DNA of 64,000 nucleotides from Rhynchopus euleeides. Taxonomy: Eukaryota > Euglenozoa > Diplonemea > Diplonemida > Diplonemidae. This document shows, one piece after another, positions 10,532 to 21,038 of this stretch. The position numbers and the translations under genes were made by a program. The stretch lies in assembly GCA_963210315.1 (NCBI GenBank), contig OY723290.1, forward strand, positions 2,071,212 to 2,135,211, in the 5' to 3' direction. The notes beneath the pieces were generated by a model, which was not told the DNA's origin, did not search any database, and saw nothing but the letters and a program-made list of their open reading frames with translations. Every line of letters starts with the position of its first letter. Positions within the stretch are counted from its first letter, which is position 1.

Positions 10532-11161
10532 ATGAAGGCCCTCCTCCTCGTGTGCGCCCTGTCCGCCGCCTCAGCGGAGTTCGACGAGGAGCCATTCGTC
10601 GAGCGGCCCACCCGCTGCCGCGTCTGGATCAGCGAGCCCCTCTGTGTCGAGAGTGGGTGCGAGTGGGCTGAGGGGATCTGCCACGACCCCCCTGTTGTGG
10701 ACAGGCAGGAGCTGTGCCAGTTCACAGAGGACGAGGAGGCCTGCCGTGCGTCGCCTGACTGCGTGTGGTGGCATGGCGAGTGCACGGACCCGCTGCCGGC
10801 AACTACCTTCGACAGCGCCTGCCCCTACGCGGAGGAGGAGGCATGCAATGGCAACGCCGAGTGCGCGTGGGTGATCAGCGCGTGCCTGTCGCGCGGGTCG
10901 TCTGAGGAGATGGGGCGCTGTGCTTCCACACGCTCAGCCGACAGCTGCTTCGCTCAGGATGGCTGCGTGTGGCACGCCCACGAGTGTATCGAGGTCGATG
11001 TCGACGTGTCGACGGACGGCATGCCGACAGGGCCCTGCGCAGCCATCATGTCAGAGCAGGAGTGCCGCGAGCAGCTGCACTCGGGGTGCATCTGGCTGAG
11101 TGGTTCCTTCTGTGCTGGGTACCGCCTGCCTCCTGCGGAGGGAGGTGGCCTCCCGCAGTAG
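10532..11161 (+). CDS. Secreted Cys-rich repeat protein, copy 1
   Basis: The product has 209 residues. A clear signal peptide (MKALLLVCALSAASA, cleavage likely before EFDEE) is followed by five modules of the form C-x(7,8)-C-x(4,7)-C-x-W-x(4,5)-C, for example CRVWISEPLCVESGCEW and CQFTEDEEACRASPDCVWW. No membrane segment is visible, so the mature protein is probably secreted or lumenal, with two disulphides per module. The frame is open upstream to 10394, but the signal peptide argues for the ATG at 10532. I do not recognise the module as a named family. PSI-like or other small disulphide folds are possible. It lies between MAT copies 1 and 2 and is duplicated unchanged at 13591. Confidence 0.8.
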   Translation: MKALLLVCALSAASAEFDEEPFVERPTRCRVWISEPLCVESGCEWAEGICHDPPVVDRQELCQFTEDEEACRASPDCVWWHGECTDPLPATTFDSACPYAEEEACNGNAECAWVISACLSRGSSEEMGRCASTRSADSCFAQDGCVWHAHECIEVDVDVSTDGMPTGPCAAIMSEQECREQLHSGCIWLSGSFCAGYRLPPAEGGGLPQ

Positions 11162-11669
11162 GGGCGTCTGCTGCAGTGGCATCCTCTAGGCTCGGGTGGT
11201 AGGCTGTATGCAGCGTCTCAGTGTCATGAGGTTGTGCATCGTCTGGAGGCCGGTTTAGTAGGATGCCCTGTGTGCAACGTGCTTGCTTGGATAGAGACAA
11301 CGTTCTGTGTTTCCTGTGTTTGTCAGGGGGGGTGTCGGGATGTGCACGTGCAATCGTCGCCCTCGTCACGCCCTAACTTGTGCCTCACTCCCTAGTGTGC
11401 GACTCGTTTGTACGACTTTTCTTTGAGAGGTGTGAAGGCCGGGAAGTGTTACCTGCTTGCGGCGGTTGGCTAGCCCTTGGTGCGACACCTCATGTAACGT
11501 ACCCTCCCGTCTCCACCCGTTGCTGGTTCTCGTCACCCGACGTGGCGGTCATTGTTTGTGTGCAATGACACCGACAGTAGATGAGGCATACAATGTCCAC
11601 AGCAAGTAAGTGTGTCACCACCCACCCACAGGTCTTGTTGGCAGATACAAAACAAGTAAAAGTCTCAAG
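11162..11669. other. Intergenic spacer upstream of MAT copy 2
   Basis: The 508 bp spacer is repeated at 14221-14728 with no difference seen by eye. An ATG at 11593 could be joined to the MAT frame by removing 11606-11631 (GTAAGT...CACAG, 26 bp), which would add 17 residues. The size and GTAAGT donor differ from every other intron here, so I regard this as unlikely. Confidence 0.4.
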
Positions 11670-13093
11670 ATGGTGCGCACGTTCATGTTCTCGTCGGAGC
11701 ACGTGACTGAGGGTCACCCCGACAAGATGTGCGACCAGTTCTCCGACGCGGTGCTGGACGCGTGCCTGGCACAGGACGCGATGTCGAAGGTGGCGTGCGA
11801 GTCGTGCTGCAAGACCGGGATGGTGATGGTGTTCGGTGAGATCACGACGAAGGCTGTGGTGGACTACCAGACCGTGCTGCGGCAGACGGTGAAGAAGATC
11901 GGGTACGACGACTCGGCAAAGGGGTTCGACTACAAGACCTGCAACGTGCTGGTGGCGATTGAGCAGCAGTCCCCCGACATCGGGCAGTGCACGCAGTACG
12001 AGGACGAGGGTGCGCTGGGTGCGGGTGACCAGGGTCTCATGTTCGGGTACGCCACGGACGAGACGGAGACGCTGATGCCTCTGTCGTACGAGCTGGCACG
12101 TCAGCTGGCACAGCGCCACAGCGAGTGGCGCAACAACGGGAAGCTGGCGTGGGCACGCCCCGACGCCAAGACCCAGGTGACGGTGGAGTACGAGATCGAC
12201 GAGACGGACGGGAAGAAGCTGCTGACGCCTCTGCGTGTCGAGACGGTGCTCATCTCGTCCCAGCACTCCGAGGACGTGACGAACGACAAGATCCGTGAGG
12301 ACCTGCTGGTGCTGATCAAGGACGTCATCCCCGCCAAGTTCCTTGACGAGAAGGTATGCTGTTGTTGTGTGTTGTGGTGCTTGTTGCCTTGTGTTTGTTT
12401 GATGGGTGCAGGTTTCACTGATGCACCACCACATGCCCACACACACATCACCACACAGACGATCTACCACCTGAACCCCTCTGGCCGGTTCGTGATCGGT
12501 GGGCCGATGGGCGACGCCGGTCTGACCGGGCGCAAGATCATCGTGGACACGTACGGCGGCTGGGGTGCGCACGGCGGTGGTGCCTTCTCTGGGAAGGACC
12601 CGACGAAGGTGGACAGGTCTGCGTGCTACGCGGCGCGTTGGATCGCCAAGTCGATCGTGGCGGGTGGGCTCGCAAAGCGTTGCATTGTGCAGCTGGCGTA
12701 CGCCATCGGTGTTGCGGAGCCGCTGTCCGTGTACGTCGACACCTACGGGACTGGGAAGTACACCGACGAGAGCACCCTCAAGGTATGGTCTTTGTGATTT
12801 GCTGTTTGTGTTGTGCGTTGCCGTGTCCTGTGTCCTGTCCTCTGCTGTGCTCCACAAACACAAACACAAGCACATGCACACGGGAGACTGCCACACCGCA
12901 CCACCCTGCACAGATTGTGCTGGAGAACTTCCGCCTGCGCCCGTACGACATCATCAAGGAGCTGGACCTGCGCCGCCCGATCTACTCGGAGACGTCGGCA
13001 ATGGGCCACTTCGGCCGCACGTCGGAGAAGGGCTTCACGTGGGAGAACCCGCGCGACCTGAAGATCCCTGAGGGTGTGGCCCTGCGCCAGTAG
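11670..13093 (+). CDS. S-adenosylmethionine synthetase (MAT), copy 2
   Basis: Exons are 11670-12353, 12459-12782 and 12914-13093, giving 395 residues. It has the same GHPDK, GAGDQG and GGGAFSGKD motifs as copy 1, and the protein is identical to copy 3. The start [11 protein letters not shown] is chosen because conservation with copy 1 begins at RTFMF. Intron 1 is 105 bp, a multiple of three, and has no in-frame stop. A transcript retaining it would read through into exon 2 with 35 extra residues, mostly Cys, Leu, Thr and His. In copy 1 the equivalent intron is 119 bp and breaks the frame. The Cys-rich gene follows 497 bp downstream as in unit 1. Confidence 0.95.
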
Positions 13094-13590
13094 GCTTGCC
13101 TGCCTTACTGTCTTTCCCGGTGGTGCGCCAGTGTGGGCTGTGAACGGTGTCGTCGCATCTTCTCTATCGTCTCTTTCTCCTCTTGATCCCTTGTGCTGTG
13201 TGGCCACCTTGTCCAGTGCCAGTTGATGTGCCTTTTGCCTTCGCTTTTCACCTTCCTGTTTCCTGTTTCCTGTTCCTGCCTGCCAATGAGCGCTGCTTCT
13301 GTCTCTGGCAAAGCACGCGGCTTTTGGCCGGCGTTTGTGGACAGACTGACTTGATCGATCGATCCCCGTGCATGCGGACACCGCTGGGGTGGCCACTTGC
13401 TTGAAAGTAGCCCAGCAGTTGCTCGACTGCCTGCGGTGTCCGGTGCCCATGGGTGCCTGAACGTTGTCGTCAACTGATTGGATCCCCCGCCCCCCGCCCA
13501 CTGCACCTCCTCCCCACCCCCATCCCCCACGGCTCTGCATGTGAACAGCTGACCCCTCTCCCCCGACCACCCACACCCACACAGCCAACC

Positions 13591-14220
13591 ATGAAGGCCC
13601 TCCTCCTCGTGTGCGCCCTGTCCGCCGCCTCAGCGGAGTTCGACGAGGAGCCATTCGTCGAGCGGCCCACCCGCTGCCGCGTCTGGATCAGCGAGCCCCT
13701 CTGTGTCGAGAGTGGGTGCGAGTGGGCTGAGGGGATCTGCCACGACCCCCCTGTTGTGGACAGGCAGGAGCTGTGCCAGTTCACAGAGGACGAGGAGGCC
13801 TGCCGTGCGTCGCCTGACTGCGTGTGGTGGCATGGCGAGTGCACGGACCCGCTGCCGGCAACTACCTTCGACAGCGCCTGCCCCTACGCGGAGGAGGAGG
13901 CATGCAATGGCAACGCCGAGTGCGCGTGGGTGATCAGCGCGTGCCTGTCGCGCGGGTCGTCTGAGGAGATGGGGCGCTGTGCTTCCACACGCTCAGCCGA
14001 CAGCTGCTTCGCTCAGGATGGCTGCGTGTGGCACGCCCACGAGTGTATCGAGGTCGATGTCGACGTGTCGACGGACGGCATGCCGACAGGGCCCTGCGCA
14101 GCCATCATGTCAGAGCAGGAGTGCCGCGAGCAGCTGCACTCGGGGTGCATCTGGCTGAGTGGTTCCTTCTGTGCTGGGTACCGCCTGCCTCCTGCGGAGG
14201 GAGGTGGCCTCCCGCAGTAG
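13591..14220 (+). CDS. Secreted Cys-rich repeat protein, copy 2
   Basis: The predicted product has 209 residues and is identical to the protein encoded at 10532-11161. It has a signal peptide, then five C-x(7,8)-C-x(4,7)-C-x-W-x(4,5)-C modules and a short Gly/Pro-rich tail. The coding sequence and both flanking spacers match copy 1 at a fixed offset of 3059 bp, so it belongs to the duplicated MAT/Cys unit. Complete identity suggests very recent duplication or ongoing gene conversion. An assembly duplication cannot be excluded from sequence alone. Confidence 0.8.
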   Translation: MKALLLVCALSAASAEFDEEPFVERPTRCRVWISEPLCVESGCEWAEGICHDPPVVDRQELCQFTEDEEACRASPDCVWWHGECTDPLPATTFDSACPYAEEEACNGNAECAWVISACLSRGSSEEMGRCASTRSADSCFAQDGCVWHAHECIEVDVDVSTDGMPTGPCAAIMSEQECREQLHSGCIWLSGSFCAGYRLPPAEGGGLPQ

Positions 14221-14728
14221 GGGCGTCTGCTGCAGTGGCATCCTCTAGGCTCGGGTGGTAGGCTGTATGCAGCGTCTCAGTGTCATGAGGTTGTGCATCG
14301 TCTGGAGGCCGGTTTAGTAGGATGCCCTGTGTGCAACGTGCTTGCTTGGATAGAGACAACGTTCTGTGTTTCCTGTGTTTGTCAGGGGGGGTGTCGGGAT
14401 GTGCACGTGCAATCGTCGCCCTCGTCACGCCCTAACTTGTGCCTCACTCCCTAGTGTGCGACTCGTTTGTACGACTTTTCTTTGAGAGGTGTGAAGGCCG
14501 GGAAGTGTTACCTGCTTGCGGCGGTTGGCTAGCCCTTGGTGCGACACCTCATGTAACGTACCCTCCCGTCTCCACCCGTTGCTGGTTCTCGTCACCCGAC
14601 GTGGCGGTCATTGTTTGTGTGCAATGACACCGACAGTAGATGAGGCATACAATGTCCACAGCAAGTAAGTGTGTCACCACCCACCCACAGGTCTTGTTGG
14701 CAGATACAAAACAAGTAAAAGTCTCAAG

Positions 14729-16152
14729 ATGGTGCGCACGTTCATGTTCTCGTCGGAGCACGTGACTGAGGGTCACCCCGACAAGATGTGCGACCAGTTC
14801 TCCGACGCGGTGCTGGACGCGTGCCTGGCACAGGACGCGATGTCGAAGGTGGCGTGCGAGTCGTGCTGCAAGACCGGGATGGTGATGGTGTTCGGTGAGA
14901 TCACGACGAAGGCTGTGGTGGACTACCAGACCGTGCTGCGGCAGACGGTGAAGAAGATCGGGTACGACGACTCGGCAAAGGGGTTCGACTACAAGACCTG
15001 CAACGTGCTGGTGGCGATTGAGCAGCAGTCCCCCGACATCGGGCAGTGCACGCAGTACGAGGACGAGGGTGCGCTGGGTGCGGGTGACCAGGGTCTCATG
15101 TTCGGGTACGCCACGGACGAGACGGAGACGCTGATGCCTCTGTCGTACGAGCTGGCACGTCAGCTGGCACAGCGCCACAGCGAGTGGCGCAACAACGGGA
15201 AGCTGGCGTGGGCACGCCCCGACGCCAAGACCCAGGTGACGGTGGAGTACGAGATCGACGAGACGGACGGGAAGAAGCTGCTGACGCCTCTGCGTGTCGA
15301 GACGGTGCTCATCTCGTCCCAGCACTCCGAGGACGTGACGAACGACAAGATCCGTGAGGACCTGCTGGTGCTGATCAAGGACGTCATCCCCGCCAAGTTC
15401 CTTGACGAGAAGGTATGCTGTTGTTGTGTGTTGTGGTGCTTGTTGCCTTGTGTTTGTTTGATGGGTGCAGGTTTCACTGATGCACCACCACATGCCCACA
15501 CACACATCACCACACAGACGATCTACCACCTGAACCCCTCTGGCCGGTTCGTGATCGGTGGGCCGATGGGCGACGCCGGTCTGACCGGGCGCAAGATCAT
15601 CGTGGACACGTACGGCGGCTGGGGTGCGCACGGCGGTGGTGCCTTCTCTGGGAAGGACCCGACGAAGGTGGACAGGTCTGCGTGCTACGCGGCGCGTTGG
15701 ATCGCCAAGTCGATCGTGGCGGGTGGGCTCGCAAAGCGTTGCATTGTGCAGCTGGCGTACGCCATCGGTGTTGCGGAGCCGCTGTCCGTGTACGTCGACA
15801 CCTACGGGACTGGGAAGTACACCGACGAGAGCACCCTCAAGGTATGGTCTTTGTGATTTGCTGTTTGTGTTGTGCGTTGCCGTGTCCTGTGTCCTGTCCT
15901 CTGCTGTGCTCCACAAACACAAACACAAGCACATGCACACGGGAGACTGCCACACCGCACCACCCTGCACAGATTGTGCTGGAGAACTTCCGCCTGCGCC
16001 CGTACGACATCATCAAGGAGCTGGACCTGCGCCGCCCGATCTACTCGGAGACGTCGGCAATGGGCCACTTCGGCCGCACGTCGGAGAAGGGCTTCACGTG
16101 GGAGAACCCGCGCGACCTGAAGATCCCTGAGGGTGTGGCCCTGCGCCAGTAG
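14729..16152 (+). CDS. S-adenosylmethionine synthetase (MAT), copy 3
   Basis: Exons are 14729-15412, 15518-15841 and 15973-16152, giving 395 residues identical to copy 2 at an offset of 3059 bp, including both introns. The 3' flank diverges immediately after the TAG stop. 16153-16461 is unrelated to the other spacers, then homology resumes at 16462. The third unit has therefore acquired a different 3' UTR region of about 310 bp (180 bp longer than its counterpart) and a different downstream gene. Confidence 0.95.
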
Positions 16153-16461
16153 GCCGTTTTGCGTGCGTTGCTGGGCCGTGCCTGCTTGTGTTGTGGAGGT
16201 GCGTGCCTCCACACGTGTGCTATGTGTGACGTGGCTGTGCCGTGCTGTGGCGGTGCAGCCTTGCTGGCAGACCGAAGCTTTGTGGCGGGGAGGGCGTGCA
16301 CCGCCCTCCTCCGTGTGCCATGCTGAGCATCCCGTGTGCAGTGCTTAATCCTGACTCCTGTTGCAGTCTCACCTTGTTTTGTGACTCGTCCACGTGCAGT
16401 TGTGGCTGACCGTCGGATGGCTGTGCACCGTGTTGTTGCTTTCTTGCTGTTTTTCCCTTTC

Positions 16462-16722
16462 CTTTTGCCTTCGCTTTTCACCTTCCTGTTTCCTGTTTCC
16501 TGTTCCTGCCTGACAATGAGCGCTGCTTCTGTCTCTGGCAAAGCACGCGGCTTTTGGCCGGCGTTTGTGAACAGACTGACTTGATCGATCGATCCCCGTG
16601 CATGCGGACACCGCTGGGGTGGCCACTTGCTTGAAAGTAGCCCAGCAGTTGCTCGACTGCCTGCGGTGTCCGGTGCCCATGGGTGCCTGAACGTTATCGT
16701 CAACTGATTGGATCCCCCGCCC
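16462..16722. repeat. Partial remnant of the 3059 bp unit spacer
   Basis: Matches 13235-13483 (start TTTGCCTTCGCTTTTCACC) with a few substitutions, after the unrelated 16153-16461 block. It places the gene at 16873 in the same relative position as the Cys-rich genes of units 1 and 2. Confidence 0.8.
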
Positions 16723-16872
16723 ACCGGCCACGTCACCTCGCCGTGACTCGCGTGACAGTTACCACTACTCCAACCTGTATTCAAGTGTACCAGAGTGTTA
16801 TGTCCGAGGCGGTGCTTCGAAGTGGTTGCTTTTCACTGCCACACAAATCATCCTGCAGGACATCCCCCGAAT

Positions 16873-17742
16873 ATGGCGAAGTCTGCGTTTGCGGTTGCGG
16901 CGTCTGCGCTGATACTGCTGGTACCTGGTACCACTGCACAGTGCGACGCCACTGACAAGGCCACTTGCAATGCCATTGCAACGTGTTTCTTCGTGCCTTC
17001 TCCTGTTGATAAGTGCCATCCGGTAGGCTGTGCAGGGCCCACCCAGTCGGAGTGTGAGACAAACGGCTGCACGTGGTTTGCTCCTGACAACAAATGCATC
17101 GTCTCCCCGCCTACACAAGACCCAGCGGCGCCACCCCCGTCCCCTGGCGCCGTGTGCGGTGTCTGGTCCAACCAGGTGGCGTGCAGCAAGCAGTCAGAGT
17201 GGTGCATGTGGGTGTCCCAGGCGAACAGCTGTGTTGCCAGGTCCACGCCTCCTCCAACAACGCCGGTGACGCCACCCGCATCTGGTTCGTGCAGCGGCAA
17301 GGACCTCGCCGCCTGTCTCCTAGCGAGCTGCGCCTGGAAGTCGAACGCCTGCGTCGAGAGCAGCTCCCCGGGTACGCCACCTGTCACACCTCCTGGCACC
17401 CCTGTCACGCCCCCCGGTACACCACCTGTCACACCTCCTGCTGGCACACCTGTCACGCCGCCTGGCACACCACCTGTCACGCCGCCTGGCACACCGCCCG
17501 GCACACCACCTGGTACCCCGCCCAACGGCTCCCCGCCTGGAGGCTCCCCGCCGAAGGAAGACAGCGACGACGGCACCCCCGCATGGGTGTGGGTGCTCGT
17601 CGCGATTGGAGCCGTCCTGGTTCTGGGTGCGATTGCAGGGCTCGTGTTCTTCCAGAAGAACCGCGCCAACGTCAACATGAACAGGCCCCCGACGTCGGAG
17701 GCCGACATGTCCAACGTCGAGTACACATCAGGGAAGCTCTAG
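16873..17742 (+). CDS. Cys-rich type I membrane protein with Pro/Thr stalk
   Basis: The product has 289 residues. The order is: signal peptide (MAKSAFAVAASALILLVPG, cleavage near TTA/QCD); four modules C-x(7,8)-C-x(4,6)-C-x-[WF]-x(4,7)-C (for example CAGPTQSECETNGCTW); a TPPVTPPG-type Pro/Thr stalk at about residues 165-225; one membrane helix at about 236-259; and a short cytoplasmic tail ending YTSGKL. The modules match those of the secreted genes at 10532 and 13591, and the upstream spacer is shared, so this is a diverged paralogue in the third MAT/Cys pair. The ATG at 16873 is chosen because the signal peptide starts there. The frame is open upstream to 16795 but reads as non-signal sequence. 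A surface receptor or adhesin role is possible but unproven. Confidence 0.8.
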   Translation: MAKSAFAVAASALILLVPGTTAQCDATDKATCNAIATCFFVPSPVDKCHPVGCAGPTQSECETNGCTWFAPDNKCIVSPPTQDPAAPPPSPGAVCGVWSNQVACSKQSEWCMWVSQANSCVARSTPPPTTPVTPPASGSCSGKDLAACLLASCAWKSNACVESSSPGTPPVTPPGTPVTPPGTPPVTPPAGTPVTPPGTPPVTPPGTPPGTPPGTPPNGSPPGGSPPKEDSDDGTPAWVWVLVAIGAVLVLGAIAGLVFFQKNRANVNMNRPPTSEADMSNVEYTSGKL

Positions 17743-19368
17743 GCCCCACCTTCGGATGGCAGCGGTGTATTGGGTGATACGTTCCGGTTCGTCAGCCCCC
17801 ATGTTTCCACACACTTTGTTCGGGTCAGCCCCCGTCCACAGGGCGCTTCTGCTCTTCATGCCAACTGTGCCAGGTGTGGCACCGCACTGCGAGCTGTCTT
17901 CTTTTTGTGTTCGAGAGAATGCAAAGGCGGTCTCACCCCCGCGCTCGCTCCAGACCTCCCTGCAGCAGCCAAGAGCCCCTCAGATCACTCCACACCCTCC
18001 CCCCCGTGTGCCAATCCTGGCACAGTTTGGCATGGATCGCAGGGGGCACCCCAACGTTCAAAGTCCCCCCCCCCCTCCCCTCCCTACCCCCCCCCCTCCT
18101 TCTGAGAGCTGTGTGTTGCCAGCTCTGGGTTGGGGGGGCGAAAGAATAGTGCGTGTGTATGAACAACAAAGCAGTGTGTTTTGTATTGTGATCGGTTGGA
18201 TTGGCAGCAGGCACAGTGGTGCCGCCCCTCGCCCCTCGGTCACTCACAGTTCTCGAGGGGTTGGGGTGAAGGCAGGGAGGCCTTGCTGCTGTCCTGCTGT
18301 CGTGTTGTCGTCCCCGATAGTAGTGTAGTCGAACCTCTGAACATCTGCAGCTCAAAGGGCTTTGAGGGGCACCACCTTGCCCGGTGCTTTGGAAAGGCCC
18401 GCTAATTATTTTCCCGTGCCGGGCTCAGGGCAGCAATGCGGCAGTTCCTCTGTCGCATGCAGGTTTGCCTCGTGCCTCCGTCATGCTGGGCGCTGTTGTT
18501 CTTCCACCTTCCACCTTCCGCATCCGCTCCCCACCAGCCCCTTTTGGACGACGTCACATTGTCACAAGTCACAGGATCTTCGTGAAGGAGGTTGACTCTC
18601 CCTTCACTGAGGCCTCTCCCCTCCCTCCCGAACAGCGACATCTCTCTCCCGAGCTCAGGAACAATGGCTCGCCTCGTGTCGTTGCGGACGATCCGTGTTG
18701 TGTTTCTGGGTGAGTGTCGGTTCGAACCAGCCGTCATCTCATCCCCACCACGTACGTGCAGTACGTGAGGTGTTTTTTCCAGAATTAAATGACCTGCCTG
18801 CGTCCAACAAAGGAGGGCAAACTTCACACCATTCCTGGAGTTGGCGATCCAGGACATGATCGGGTTTCGTGTTTCGAGTTTTCGAGTCAGCCTCGCGTTT
18901 GGGGATCACCCGTCTGATGATTCAGAGAGTGTGGGTCTGTTTGGTGTCGAAGCATGTTCTGGTGCATTCAAGCATGCACGAAGCGAATTCGCGAAAACCG
19001 TTTATAGGCGACTTCGTGACGATACCTCGTCTCATCAAACGAGCCGCGTTCGTGCGTTGTGCGATGTATCGTGGCAAGACGGAATCGTCAACGGCGGCAA
19101 AGTCCGGCGGAGTTTTTATCACCCTGGTGTCCGCCCACCGTTTCCTACCGTCGTCTTTTCGGAGGCTTATATGTTTCCAGTCAGACTCAGTGGTAGCAAA
19201 GCTAAGCAGTGCCGGATCTACACCACACCCCCCCCTCCCCCCACCGCCCATGCTCACCCCCTCCCCGTTGCCACCCGCCTTCTTGGATGTTGCTTCACGG
19301 CACACCGCACCAGCCAGGCACGCCATGCCACGCCGCGTGGCACCGAGGCACAGCCGGTAGCACCACCC
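17743..19368. other. Intergenic region, nothing recognised
   Basis: Mixed GC-rich sequence with pyrimidine runs. The open frame of the next gene extends upstream to 18841, but that part lacks the composition and order of the downstream protein and is treated as non-coding or UTR. Confidence 0.4.
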
Positions 19369-20580
19369 ATGCCTGTGTGCAGCCCCCCGCCAGGCCGCAC
19401 GCAGCTGCTGCACCACCTGGAGGAGGAGAACCTGCGCCTCAGCCGCACACTGCTCGACCTGCTCGCAAACTCGCGGGGCGACAGCGAAGCAGAACACCTG
19501 CAGCAGCTGCTCGGGCCCCGCCCCGCCTCCGCCTCCCCGCCATCATCGGCTGCTGCTTGCATCGACGAGCCGCCCCCCACACCGCCGCGCAGCCAGCAGC
19601 CCGCCGTTGGCGTGCCGCTGCTCCCTGTTGTGGAGGCGCTGGAGGCGCAGGCGCGTGGGCTGCTCGAAGGTGTGTGCTGCTCCTCCCTGGCGTCGCTCGC
19701 ACAAGCATGCCGCATGGCTGCGACGCGGCGCGTCACCCTGCGTGTCAGGCTGAAGGGCACCGCACACGGCAAGCGCCTCCCCTCCCTGCTCGGCATGCAC
19801 GAGGAGTTCCTCGGAGACAGCCTGGTGCGCGTCTCAGGTGTGCCGCGCAGCCTCTCCGACACCGAGGTGTCGCATCGCTTCGAGAAGGCACACAGCTACT
19901 TCGTGGCGCAGGCCGAGCCGGTGCAGAGGGGCAAGCGGCAGCAGCAGCAGCCTGCCCACCAGGGCACAGCACGGATGCCTGGTGGGGCGAAGGTGGCGGG
20001 CAGGCGGTGCCCCCCTTCCCCACCGCAGCCCGAGTGCCCTGCTGCAGTGGGGCCTGCGAGCGAGGCGGGCTCGGAGCGGTCTGCAGCACAGCAGCAGCAG
20101 GAGGGGGTTGCGGTTGTGCCCCCTGCTGGCAGGCTTGGCACACAGCAGGGTGGGCTGCCCCAGCAGCAGCAGCAGCTTCAGAGCTATGTCCCGCAGGCCA
20201 TGCGGCGTGTGTGGGAGCCTGTGTGGGACGCCGTGCAGAGCCCGCAACATGCTGCGCCGCCAAAGCCGGCGGCGGCGTGCCGCGTGACCCCGCCGGTGCC
20301 CCCCCAGTTGCCGGAGGACGAGGGCAGCCCCACAGCACACAGGGGCACGGCCCCCCCAGAGCCTGTGCCGCTGCCCCCGGTTGAGCCTCCACAGCCACTC
20401 ACGCCGCCCGTGTGCAGCCCCCCCGAAGCGACACCCGTGCCTGAAGCACTGCCGCCGCCCGCTGTGCCTGCAGTGGCTCCGGTTCTGGCACCGGTTCCCC
20501 GTGTCCCCCCGATGCTGTTCGGGGGGCAGGGGGCTGCAAGGGCGAAGCCTGTCCGCAGCATATGCGTGAGCGACCTCTGA
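19369..20580 (+). CDS. Hypothetical Pro/Gln-rich protein
   Basis: The product has 403 residues from the ATG at 19369, ending in TGA. A short predicted helix (HHLEEENLRLSRTLLDLLA) is followed by Pro/Ala-rich linker. A more ordered part at about residues 85-185 (LLPVVEALEAQARGLLEGV through SHRFEKAHSYFVAQAEP) is followed by a long disordered tail with polyglutamine runs and Pro-rich repeats. I recognise no domain. The ordered segment and the strand shared with its neighbours argue that it is real. The compositional bias means the boundaries, and possible introns, are uncertain. Confidence 0.5.
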   Translation: MPVCSPPPGRTQLLHHLEEENLRLSRTLLDLLANSRGDSEAEHLQQLLGPRPASASPPSSAAACIDEPPPTPPRSQQPAVGVPLLPVVEALEAQARGLLEGVCCSSLASLAQACRMAATRRVTLRVRLKGTAHGKRLPSLLGMHEEFLGDSLVRVSGVPRSLSDTEVSHRFEKAHSYFVAQAEPVQRGKRQQQQPAHQGTARMPGGAKVAGRRCPPSPPQPECPAAVGPASEAGSERSAAQQQQEGVAVVPPAGRLGTQQGGLPQQQQQLQSYVPQAMRRVWEPVWDAVQSPQHAAPPKPAAACRVTPPVPPQLPEDEGSPTAHRGTAPPEPVPLPPVEPPQPLTPPVCSPPEATPVPEALPPPAVPAVAPVLAPVPRVPPMLFGGQGAARAKPVRSICVSDL

Positions 20581-21038
20581 CGCCTGGGGCAGGGGAGGGA
20601 GGAGGGGGGTGGAGATGAGTGTATGTGAATGGAGATCGCACCGGCTGCCCGGCGTGTCTTCTGCAAAATCACTAGAGTTGATCCCGTGTACTGCGGTGCC
20701 GCGTTGCGTGCGGTTGTTGTTTTAGATGGATTGGTGGGGGGCTGTGGAATGTGGCGGAATCGTCAAACGCAGGCAACGATAGAATACGGCAGCCCAAAGC
20801 TGCGGCTCAAAAAATCGCAAAATCCCAACGCTTTTCCGAGGGCTTCACCTTCCCACCCGCCGCATTGCATTGCCACGGCGCAACGCCCCCCAACTGTGAC
20901 CCACCACCCCCTCGACTCACATCACACCCTCACACCACCACAGCCAGACCCCAGGAAGGGGCGACACTGGTCTGCCAAGGCCTGGGAGTGCTCTGCAGCG
21001 GGAGGGTGTGGTGCCGCCCTATGTCCAGGGGGTACATC

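Larger units (their letters stand above)
9400..15517. repeat. Tandem duplication, 3059 bp unit (MAT + Cys-rich gene)
   Basis: Equivalent landmarks in MAT exons, introns, spacers and the Cys-rich gene recur exactly 3059 bp apart (10532/13591, 11670/14729, 12459/15518). Unit 1 carries a few substitutions in its MAT exons, while units 2 and 3 look identical. The repeat is head to tail. Confidence 0.9.

Noticed and set aside
11593..11669. A 26 bp intron giving MAT copies 2 and 3 an N-terminal extension
   Set aside because: It stays in frame, but the length and GTAAGT donor are unlike the other introns, and copy 1 has no counterpart.
18700..18740. tRNA B-box-like GGTTCGAACC
   Set aside because: The flanking bases cannot form the T-stem, and there is no matching A-box or acceptor stem.
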